DNA from: Agelas oroides
Taxonomy: Eukaryota > Porifera > Demospongiae > Agelasida > Agelasidae
Direction of reading: 5' to 3'
Length of the DNA stretch: 64,000 nucleotides
NCBI GenBank assembly: GCA_949130485.1
Contig: OX422199.1
Location: 3,519,402-3,583,401, forward strand
Made by a program: the position numbers and the translations under genes. Numbering within the stretch: position 1 is the first letter of the stretch; every line of letters starts with the position of its first letter. The notes under the pieces were generated by a model. That model was not told the DNA's origin. It saw only the letters and a list, made by a program, of their open reading frames with translations, and did not search any database. Below are positions 54,601-63,500 of the stretch, one piece after another.

Positions 54601-56612
54601 AAGAAAATAATAATGACTTTGATTCTATATTCAAGGTACAAAATACAGATAATGATCCCACTGCAATATCTTCTGATCCATACAGAGTCTGTCCTTGTAA
54701 TGACAGTAGACCAGTATGTGGCAAACTTTGTAATGCCAGTAACCCACACTGCAGTAGTAACCTAGTATGGCCCATGTACACGTACCCAGGAGCCCTGTTT
54801 CAGATTCAAGCAGTAGTTGTGGGTCAGAAAGATGGTATTGTTCCAGGTGTTGTGCGTGCTGCACTTAGAAACACATCTGCTGTCTTGGGTGATCTTCAAT
54901 ATTCACAGGCCGCAGGCAAGTCCTGCACTACACTGAACTACACTGTGTTCTCATCACAGACAGAGGAAACAATCACACTAGTGACTGAAACCATCCCAAA
55001 CAGCCTAAACCTAAAAGGATTGATAATAAATGTGACACTGCTCAACTGTCCATGGGGCTTCATGCTTAGAGATTCTCAACCAAAATGTGATTGTGTAGAC
55101 AAACTACAGGAACACCACATTTATCAGTGCAATATTACAACTCAGACAATCAATCGACCACCGCCACTGTGGATAGGGTACTACCACTCTGGTAACAATA
55201 GTGAACACTCAGTTGAGGGGGTCTTGGTGCATGACAACTGCCCATTTGACTACTGCAAACTCGAACAGCTCTCCATACAGCTAAACAACTCAGACAAACA
55301 GTGTGCCTTCAATCACTCAGGCATCCTTTGTGGAGCATGCCAGCAAGGTCTCAGCCTTGCCCTGGGAACATCCAGATGTCTGAAGTGCTCCAACAAGTAC
55401 CTGATGCTGCTGTTTGCATTCACTGCTGCAGGCCTTGCACTTGTCTTCCTACTCACCCTCACCAACATGACAGTCTCAGAAGGAACTATCAATGGACTCA
55501 TATTCTATGCTAATATCATTCACATCAATCGAGCCATCTTCTTTCCAAATGAAAGTATTGGAATAAACAAAATCATTTTAGACATTCTGTCCACTTTCAT
55601 ATCTTGGATCAATCTTGATCTCGGAATTGAGACCTGCTTCTACAATGGTATGGACATGTACACTAAAGCATGGCTACAGTTTCTCTTTCCCATCTACATC
55701 TGGACTATTGTGGGCGGGATGATTGTCTCCAGCCATTATTCCACCGCTGCAGCTAAACTGTTCAGAAGGCATGCCGTGAAGGTGCTTGCTACACTCTTCC
55801 TACTGTCCTTTGCTAAACTCCAGCGTACCATCATTACAGCTCTCTCCTTCATCTTTCTCACCTACCCTGATGGGACTAAGACTGTGTGGCTCTATGACAG
55901 CAACATTGAGTACTTACGTGGCAAACACATACCTCTATCTATCGCTGCCTATCTTGCTCTTCTGTTCCTTCTGATCCCCTACACCTTTGTGCTGTTCTTC
56001 ATCCAGTGTCTGCCCAAGTTAAATTGTCAAATCTTTTTCTGGGTGAAGAAGCTGAAGCCATTGTTTGATGCCTACACTGGTCCATACAAGGACAGGTACC
56101 GATTCTGGACTGGGTTTCTTCTATTTGTCCGCACAATTCTTTTCCTCATCTTCACTTTCGGCAACCCTGCTCTGAATCTTGCAGCAATAAGTGTCACTAG
56201 CACCTGTCTAGCTTTCACTCCATCTGTCTACAAGAAAGTGTGGCTTACTGTGCTCGAGTACTCCCTGCTACTCAATCTGAGTGCAGTTTCTGCTGCTACA
56301 TTTTACTGTCGTGACCCTCAGTTGAGTGGTAATCAAGCAGTGGTAGTGTATATTTCAGTCGGCATAGCCTTCCTAACATTTGTCATGATATTGATCTACC
56401 ACCTCTACCAGTGCACCATCAATTCACGAGCCTGGAAGACTGTCTCAGATCGAGTTACTCAGAGGAGCAGTGATCGCGAACTGGTGAACATTGCAGGGTC
56501 AGATGAAGAAGAGGAGGAAGAACCAGCTCAGGCTGAGATACGACCACTGATGTTGCAGTTTGATGAATACCGTGAACCAGTCCTGAGTTATGATGATCAG
56601 GACCAAACCTGA
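51627..56612 (+). CDS. Gene D: giant beta-helix ectodomain, multi-pass membrane protein, intact
   Basis: One uninterrupted frame of about 1661 residues. I take ATG 51627 (or 51630) as the start: the frame opens at a GTG at 51609, which is not a likely animal start, and the signal peptide MMQKWFILLLATLTLCTVVSA follows this Met. Domains as in A: CPQQPCHTLEHYAQSW, a beta-helix to about residue 1010 with GGA/GGG turns and FxNN motifs, CPCNDSRPVCGKLC near 1021, CGACQQGLSLALGTSRCLKC, membrane segments from about 1258, a tail from about 1596. The tail has seven consecutive acidic residues and EIRPLM, which fits an acidic dileucine-type sorting signal. The N-terminal ectodomain differs from A in many positions, whereas the membrane domain is nearly the same. 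It is probably expressed, as both reading frame and key Cys residues are kept. Confidence 0.9.
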   Translation: MMQKWFILLLATLTLCTVVSATGVLFVKATDETFCPQQPCHTLEHYAQSWQLYLTSNTVVQFLPGEHVLEGDWNKLAVHNVSNLTLIGSDSVILDSLPLGIPLATSRISCRRGDTFFYFYDVTGLLVTKLTFSECGGGKATVFLYKVSDLVVDSVTIQNSTGTGLIGINLQRSLIHHSAFVFNQATSDLYCSGNIMLMYIKHSNMNETFTLNMTSSWILFGNSTTKTGCVGGLSLSVDQSCYNMKVHIHNTTLKANVGGNMFLGLIGFANGIVIIVDSHFEGGYALEFGGGIFMYTRDNALQVSQHVQTNLMYINNTDFVGNSAEFGGAMVSFISAGTELYINGSKFQNNVAHHGGHISICFHTCANISITINNSVYADGKATSGRGGGVEVLSSLHSESQCAKANHVYIGSTQFVRNRANFSGGAVSLWGCTGTELYIDESEFYNNTTPLYGGHIALHLSSNCIHFIVVNNSHFESGKAQTGGGISVFVGGSCISVNSTIHKSVYILNSKVYKNVAHVGGGLTVQFNHTCFAIEVLIHNVSISRNAGTNDTGGNIFVSNLCTAANSITISRSTVEFGTSPVGGGMAFLTGAFPGCPASMINLKPTSVKIVDSTIRYNTARKRGGGLYISLGSFEYSCCGAQVDITNVTFFNNKANTVSYGVNETETSTTGGNICIDDGAGQWFNNSVRIQNSLIEGGVAQMGGGIYVNIVIYCQQSIEIIISNARFICNQTTKGTLGALLMVVEIPNIYNMTLYSMTTTTYFNKLTITDTTFDGPCGNSSNVNIQGMGAIAPYLPTQYNVVFINVSFKGHSTDHSSPPTIHSQQLFGDHIILNPTHTAAVALYTIQPLVMLSFIPNATFIDCEFFESAVDSGLAAEGTNVFFGGNITFRDNRAIYGGGLTLLDNSIMYLTPNTRITFSHNHATYAGGAIYVQSDGYSNSPGSLNCFYQFDGINQDISDLNIQITFENNTAYFAGSALYGGFVDFCSITVSEENNNDFDSIFKVQNTDNDPTAISSDPYRVCPCNDSRPVCGKLCNASNPHCSSNLVWPMYTYPGALFQIQAVVVGQKDGIVPGVVRAALRNTSAVLGDLQYSQAAGKSCTTLNYTVFSSQTEETITLVTETIPNSLNLKGLIINVTLLNCPWGFMLRDSQPKCDCVDKLQEHHIYQCNITTQTINRPPPLWIGYYHSGNNSEHSVEGVLVHDNCPFDYCKLEQLSIQLNNSDKQCAFNHSGILCGACQQGLSLALGTSRCLKCSNKYLMLLFAFTAAGLALVFLLTLTNMTVSEGTINGLIFYANIIHINRAIFFPNESIGINKIILDILSTFISWINLDLGIETCFYNGMDMYTKAWLQFLFPIYIWTIVGGMIVSSHYSTAAAKLFRRHAVKVLATLFLLSFAKLQRTIITALSFIFLTYPDGTKTVWLYDSNIEYLRGKHIPLSIAAYLALLFLLIPYTFVLFFIQCLPKLNCQIFFWVKKLKPLFDAYTGPYKDRYRFWTGFLLFVRTILFLIFTFGNPALNLAAISVTSTCLAFTPSVYKKVWLTVLEYSLLLNLSAVSAATFYCRDPQLSGNQAVVVYISVGIAFLTFVMILIYHLYQCTINSRAWKTVSDRVTQRSSDRELVNIAGSDEEEEEEPAQAEIRPLMLQFDEYREPVLSYDDQDQT

Positions 56613-57777
56613 GCTATCTACTGCATGCATCTAGTATCTTAATTCAACTGATGTAGTAGAAAAGCAGTCTTGGGTCTGTCATTTTACAATAGTAATATTC
56701 ATGATACGTGATTAGTCATTTTTGTACGTTTAATATTTCACTAGTTGGTAGGAGATGCATGTTACTGATACTGTATCAGATTATTTTTGTACATCACTGA
56801 TTGTGCATTGTAAAACTAAACTAGTAGCTAGCCAAGCATTTATTTTGTAGTGGCTAATGACCTTTTTGTGATGACACTTCACACAAATAACCTACACTGT
56901 GCAAAAGATTTATTTCCAATAACCTGAAGCCAGTGAAGATCACGGCATAGTATCATGTGCGCATTAAATCAACACCTTACTAGAGTCTCTGTGCAATACT
57001 GTCTCCAAAAAGTGATTATCAGCTTCCGCCAAATCACTACATATTTCCAGTAATTGAAATAATTGACAAATGTGACTGCTGGTCAACAGGCAGCTAGGAC
57101 TGCTCACAAGATAAGAAAATCGTGAACTGTGAGTTCCAGATATTTGCATACCGATTACTGATTGTGCAACGTGAAAGAGACTTGCTGTTGGACATAATTG
57201 GAGATTTTTTCCACACATTTTGGCCTGAAAAGTGGAATTAGATCAAGATGCACCATTTGTAGTATGCACATGCCTTCAGCCGTGGAAATGGGAATGGCAC
57301 TCTTGTGTTGAATCAACAGTGCTGGGGTCTGGAACTTTGTCTAATTGGAGGGCAGCTGAAGAAGGTGGGTGTCTTTGCCTTCTGCCACCTCTTCCTCCAA
57401 CTAGTCTCATTGCTGTGACTGCAGTTGGAAGAACACACAGGTCTGTTCCAACTTTTATAGCCTCCTTTTCTCTTTCCATTTACACATACACTTTTAATTG
57501 ATCTACCAATACAGGGACCAGGCTTGATATTGTCCCGAGGAAAAGATTTTCCCCCTGGCTGTTTGTCTAGTTTGATAGCTAAAATTGTCAGAGGGCCGAG
57601 AGTCCACTGCATGCTGGCAACAGTTGTGTAAAAAACGGTCATCATTGTTGTTAATCTTTGTATCTTGCCGCTGTTGCAATATGACTTCTTCATGACACTC
57701 ACCTGGTAGCTCAGAGTAGTATGTGCAGTTGCTAGTGTCAGGGGTGTATAATCTAAAGGCTATGACTACCTCTCCAA
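56613..57777. other. Duplicated 3' flank of D
   Basis: This closely follows 26959-28100. It holds antisense coding traces (SVCVNGKRKGGYKSWNRPVC and LTILAIKLDKQPGGKSF readings on minus) without an intact frame. It is probably further exon relics of the gene named in the next entry. Confidence 0.5.
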
Positions 57778-58014
57778 AGTTTGCCACTCCAACTCATTCT
57801 TGACCCTTTCCTCCCTCTTGGTAGCTGTATAAAATCTTGACCCGCTTTTCTCATCCTGTTTGCTCTGAATGGTTGCATCTCTGGTAGCTGCCTGAAGCTG
57901 TCTCATTTGCTTCTCAAACTTGCTGATTGCAGAGTCAATTTTCTCCTTGCTGTAACCACTGGTGAAATTTTTGCCATCTTGCCAGTGGTAATACAGATGT
58001 TTGAATACTGCAGC
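57778..58014 (-). pseudogene. Antisense exon relic of an unidentified gene, best-preserved copy
   Basis: After an acceptor-like CTACAG (58015-58020) the minus strand reads AAVFKHLYYHWQDGKNF, GYSKEKIDSAISKFEKQMRQ, LQAATRDATIQSKQ and KREERVKNELE, a charged, helix-prone sequence. A 1-nt deletion then shifts the frame into FGEVVIAFRLYTPDTSNCTY and a perfect donor, CCAG|GTGAGTG (57739-57747). The frame is readable over about 75 codons, which is far more than chance. The family is unknown. Copies lie at 28115-28357 and 5020-5545. Confidence 0.55.
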
Positions 58015-58020
58015 CTGTAG

Positions 58021-59723
58021 TTAGGTGTGAGTATGTGTGGGTTTGTGTGTGATGTGGGTGTGTTATACAGATCCACCTAATGTGCACTATGTACTCATTA
58101 TTGTATTAGTACATGCATGTATATGGGAGTGGAGGAAGAAGATGTACAGGGTGTGGTAAATAGAAGACTTGCCGGGTGTAGCAGACTGGCTGCCTTCTCT
58201 CTTTTCCACACTGATAGTGCTCTCTCCATTCCACTCAACAAACTCTGGTGTGGAGATGAGCCCTGCCAGCCATTTCACCTTGAGTCTCACCCACACATGT
58301 TTTTGGGCCTGACGAAAGTACGTGGCCTGGCTGGTAGCCCTCCTCCATACCCACCACCAGAGGCATTACATTTGGAATGCATAAATTTACATTTGTACAA
58401 GGAACACTGCCCTTTTGAGCTTGGTTGGTTGTGGCAGACAAAGCCCAGGTCATGTCCAGGTCATGTACATGCCTGGGGATTCTGTGCCTTTGGGCTTCGG
58501 TTGGTTGTGGCAGACAAAGCCCAGGTCATGTACATGGAGATTCCATTTGATCCACCACCTTTTGGGCTTGGTTGGTTGTGGTGGACAAAGCCCCAGGGCA
58601 AGGTCTAAACAGTGTATGACAGGCTTCTTTCTCTTCCCCTGCACAACAGTCTAGGAATGAGGCTGTAACACATTGGATGTAGAGTGTAGTTATGATGTGA
58701 AATTAAAAATATGCATTAAAATTGATGCATTTTCACCAATATTCAATCTGACCTGTCATTTTGGGGAGCTATCTTAGTGATAATGCGACTACAGGTTTAT
58801 GTGAAGGTTAAAAATGGTTGCTTTTTTTACATACCAACTGTTGGGCAAATCAGGCATTATCAAACACATGTTCAACAAATTTGTACTCCCTCCTCATAGT
58901 CAAAATTTCTACACTTGGAGTTGGATGTACAAATTTGTAGACTAAGCCAGTTTTAGTCAGATAGCCATGAAATTACCATGACCTGCATAAGATACTACTC
59001 ATGTTGTTGGAGAATGTTATATCTATGCTAAATGGTAATATAATTTCAGTAAAAATTTGCATGCTCCCATAATCATTAATATCATTTCATAAATGGACAT
59101 ACAATTTCATATGGCATGTTTATTTATGGTATACTTAAGTGTGCATACTAATGTAACAAATCTTTCTGCTGATAAACTCATAAAATAAATTGAATGTAAA
59201 TTTTTGCTTTATTAGATTTGCAATAACATCGTGGATTTTGTTTACAACTAACTAGCTGAGATTCAGATGTTTAAATAATTATTGCAAGGAAATTGTTACT
59301 GCAGTATCAAAATCATCTACTGGCATGCAACACTGTAATGCTAGCAGAAATCACATTCTGTAAGACAACATAAGAGGTCTCAGAGGAAGCTTACTTTTGT
59401 ATACACTGAAGAAGTTTCTTCGGACTGCAGTTTGGAATTCAATTCTACTTTCCAGCAAGTGTGTATTCTGGACAAAGACTATAAGCTGACTACAAGAAAG
59501 GTAAGCTACAAAGTACTTGTTTGTCAGTTCTGTAACTTCCCGTTTGGCCTTCACATTGAAGGTTTTTGCATGGTATCTGAAATTACCAATGCATTGACTG
59601 TAGTTGAAAATTGTAGCTAACTCACTACAAACAATTAACAGCTAGCCAAGGGTTCTTTTTAAAACCATGTTGTTGACAAGATCCCATCAGTAACCTGTGT
59701 AAGTTATTGTATGGTTGCAAGTG
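58021..59723. other. Duplicated block between D and the tail relic
   Basis: Same order of landmarks as at 19655-21457: AAACTCTGGTGTGGAGATGAG, CTCCTCCATACCCACCA, minisatellite, TTTGTACTCCCTCCTCAT (here locally inverted), GGACAAAGACTATAAGCTGACTAC, TGACTGTAGTTGAAAATTGTAG. No gene. Confidence 0.55.
58406..58600. repeat. 75-bp minisatellite, about 3 units
   Basis: Same unit as at 20333 and 29003 (TTGGTTGGTTGTGGCAGACA ... AAGCCCAGGTCATGTACATG). Confidence 0.8.
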
Positions 59724-59903
59724 CCATCTCTACCAGTGCACCATCAATTCACGAGCCTGGAACACTGTCTCAGGTTACTCAGAGGAGCAACAATTGTGAA
59801 CTGGTGAACATTGTAGCAGACAGCTCAGATGAAGAAGAGGCTGAGATACGACCATATTAATGAATATCATGAACCAGTGTTGGCTTATGATGACCAGGAC
59901 TAA
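59724..59903 (+). pseudogene. Tail relic of a receptor-family gene
   Basis: CATCTCTACCAGTGCACCAT to GACCAGGACTAA matches the last roughly 60 codons of D (HLYQCTINSRAWKTVSD ... SYDDQD), but with frameshifts, a stop and a lost segment after the acidic run. The DNA just upstream matches the promoter-proximal DNA of D. The whole of the ectodomain and membrane domain, roughly 4.8 kb, has therefore been deleted between promoter and tail. Confidence 0.8.
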
Positions 59904-60263
59904 AATCGAGCTTATAATTGAGCTGTTTATTGCTATAATGATTTTACAATTCTACCTCAACTGACATGCATGCTGAGCACGAACACTAGAAAGTAGACTT
60001 GTGTCTGTTTGTTTACAATAGCCACATAGCTGTAATGCTTTTGATGTGTGTATTAAGTACATTAGCTATATCTATTATAGTTGCCAGTTGGTAAAGAGAA
60101 AGTGATGTTACTAGTACAAGATTTTTATTGTTCTTCATCACTCCACATAGGTCTTGAAACAGTTGCCATGCCTGTGACTTTTACTCTTTCTATTGTAGCC
60201 AGCAAATAAACAACTTCTTGGCAAGCAACAAGTAAAAGCATGAAAAGCAAGTAACATACTGAA
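59904..60263. other. 3' flank of the tail relic
   Basis: This matches the DNA after the 3' fragment at 3266-3400 (GAACACTA(A/G)AAAGT, TTTACAATAGCCA, TATAGTTGCCAGTTG). No gene. Confidence 0.5.
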
Positions 60264-60520
60264 AAACAGTGATTGTACACAAGTCAAACTAATGTTTATG
60301 TTATACACTCTGTACATAAAGAATGCCTCTAACTAGTTTTTGTACAGCTAAACAGTGATTGTACACTAGTCAAACTAATGTTTATGTTATACACTCTGTA
60401 CATAAAGAATGCCTCTAACTAGTTTTTGTACAGCTAAACAGTGATTGTACACAAGTCAAACTAATGTTTATGTTATACACTCTGTACATAAAGAATGCCT
60501 CTAACTAGTTTTTGTACAGC
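60264..60520. repeat. 86-bp tandem repeat, 3 nearly identical copies
   Basis: Units start AAACAGTGATTGTACAC at 60264, 60350 and 60436 and end TTTTTGTACAGC. Copies are almost identical, so the array is young. It begins 13 bp after the stop of gene E on that gene's strand and would form its 3' UTR. Confidence 0.92.
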
Positions 60521-60533
60521 GAGTTGCCACACA

Positions 60534-63500
60534 CTAGTTAATGGAACCATAAGTATACACTGGAATCAACTTTCTCTGTGCTTCGCCAACCAATTCTTCA
60601 CCTTCAATTGGTTCAACAGTAGCATGCCTTTGTGGAGTATCAAATGGTGGTTCATACTCTCCAGGGTTTATCAGCCGATCTGGTAAGGAGTCATTGTCTT
60701 GAGGTTCCACTTCTGCTGCAGCTTGATCTCCATTTCTGATTACTACTGCTGCACATTTCCTTTTAAGGAATTGAGTGATGCCAGTCACATTTGCCAGCTG
60801 AAAGACGAGGATTCCAATGAATGTTGCAAACGCTATGGACACAGAGGTGCACCCAACTGCAAGCCGATTTCCTCCTGAGAGTTTGACATAGTAGGTAGCT
60901 CCAACCAAAATTATCAAGTTCAGAGCAAAGGAACCTTCCAGGGCATCTAGATACCAGTTCCTGTAGACCCCACCACTCACCCAGGCCCAAACTACAAGAA
61001 TTCCTGTTCCCACTAGAATTGCTAGCAGATTAATACTCACTCTATCTTGCTGGGGATTGAATTGGAAAGCAAATACTAGAAGGAGAACAAAACGAAGCAC
61101 AAGCAACAATCCAGGCCAGTAGCGATGTTTTGCCTTGTAGGGAGCATGGTATGTATCCATGAAAGGTTTCAGCTTGTTAACCCATGAGAAGAGCCTCAGG
61201 TGTGATATGGCCTGTAGCCACTGACCAAGGAGAAGCAAGAGAGTGTAAGGAAGAAAGAGGAAGAGGAAGACAAGCACTGCCACTAGGAAGAATGGAATGT
61301 GTTTGCCACTGAGATAGTCAATGTTTGCATCATACAGCCACACCATTCTGTTGTATGTTGGGTATTCAAGGTAGGTGACATATAACACAGTGATCAATGT
61401 GCGGAGGATCTTCGTATATGATAGAAGTATGAGTGTGGCCAACACAGAAACTGGGTTGTTGCCAAGCAGGTTTGCAAATCTGTGTGAGAAATGGCTAACT
61501 ACAATTATGAGTCCTACTAGCACCCAGATGTACACAGGGAACACAAACTGAAGCCATGTTTTACTGTAGGTATCCAATCCATTGCAGAAACATGTCTCAA
61601 TGCCAAAGTCAAGGTTTAGCCATGCAATGAAGATTGACAAAGGATTGGTTGATTCCAAAGGTAGAAACATGGTACGAGTGGGTCCGATGATGTTTGCATA
61701 GAACACAAGGCTGCTGAGCATTCCTGTTGCAACTGTAAGTTTGCAGACAAGGAGCAAGAAAACCAGTGCTACTCCCATTAATGCAAAAGGAATGAGCAAG
61801 ACAAGATGGCTGTTGGTACACTTCCTGCAGTGAGATGTGCCTAGTACCAAACTGTAACCTTCTTTGCAACAACCACACAAGAAGCCTGACCTGTTGTATG
61901 CACACTGAATGTCTGTATCATTTAGAGGAAAGACCACTGTATCATTAACACAGTAGTCAAAGGGACAGTGTGGGTGGAGAATTAGTCCATGAGATGAATT
62001 ATTGTACCCAACCCAAAAGTGTTGGCTTGATGGACGTGTTATTTGTCCTACTCCATTTGTTATATTGCATTGAGATGAATATTTTGCAAGTCTTGGTTCA
62101 CAGACACATGATTTTGCTGACTCGGAAATGTTGAATCCAGGAGGGCAGGTCTGATTTAACATCACCATTAAAGTTGGCAGTAGTTTATAATAATATTTTG
62201 AACATGGGGTACCTTCTGCGTACAAATCTATGCCTATAAACTGAGAAAGTGAAAACAGGGTGTAGCTGAGTTCAGAACAGGTGTTGTTTGCTGGCTGGAG
62301 GTACTGAGAAGTTAGAAGATAACCCGGGGCAAAGTTCATGATGTATTTTCTATTGTAGCTATGTTGTATAATACCCCTCACTGTGCTGGGAACTGTTCCA
62401 GTTCTTTGTCCAACTGCAACCGCTGAAACTTGAAACGTTTCACCAGGATACACATCAAGTGCGATGAGCAAGTTGCAGTCTGGATGGTTGTTTGTACAAG
62501 GACATACGCCAAGTGGGTCAGAGGAAATGTTTGAACTTGTGCTGTAATCAGTGTTCTCAATGTTGACAATCATGTCAAACACTTCACCAGAGCTGTACGA
62601 GTCCAGGCCAGTGAGTTTGCAGTTATCTATTGCACCACCATATAACACACTTCCTGCATGATCAGCAGAATTATTCTTGAATACAAGTTGGACATCAATA
62701 CCACTGGACAGATTCTGGCCTGGGATTTGAAAGAAGCATTCTTCTTTTGGTGCGTATGAATTACAGTAACTTTTGGGACTACCATCATTAACATAGATAG
62801 CTCCTCCTAATGTTGCATGATTGTTCTCCCAATACACAGTTGCGTGTGGAAAGATGAAGAAAGTGGATTTTATTCCGATGAACACTCCACCACCATATGT
62901 ATCAGATAAACCAATGTCCTGTCTGCTTATATTGTGTCCATTGTTAGTAAAGTAAATAGTTCCACTGAACATAAGTTGACTGTTATCATCCGCACAGATA
63001 GCTCCACCACTTATTGCTGAATTGTTGAAAAATTTGCTAGTTCCATTGAAGCTAAGTTGAGTGTAGTCTGATGTGTAGATTGCACCACCAATGGCACCGC
63101 CATGAGGTGAGTATACTGAGTTATTGATGAAGTTGCTGGTTCCATTGAAACTAAATACAGTACTACTTGATGTGACAATTGCACCACCACCACTATTTGC
63201 TGAGTTGTTGATGAAGTTGCTGGTTCCATTGAAAGTTAGTACAGTATTGTGGGTGGTGAGGATTGCACCAGCCCCATCACCATATCCCACTAAGTTGCTG
63301 ATGAAGTTGCTAGTTCTGCTGAAGCTAAGTACAGTATTGTCTAATGTGTAGATTGCACCACTACCACCACCAGTTACTGAGTTGCTGATAAAGTTGCTAG
63401 TTCCGCTGAAGCTAAGTACAGTATTGTCTAATGTGTAGATTGCACCACTACCACCACCAGTTACTGAGTTGCTGATAAAGTTGCTGGTTCCAGTGAAGCT

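Noticed and set aside
58117..58608. 163-codon ORF downstream of D as a gene.
   Set aside because: It crosses unrelated modules of the duplicated block and the minisatellite, and equivalent frames in the other copies are broken.
60264..60520. CRISPR array.
   Set aside because: Units are directly adjacent with no spacers, and the DNA is animal.
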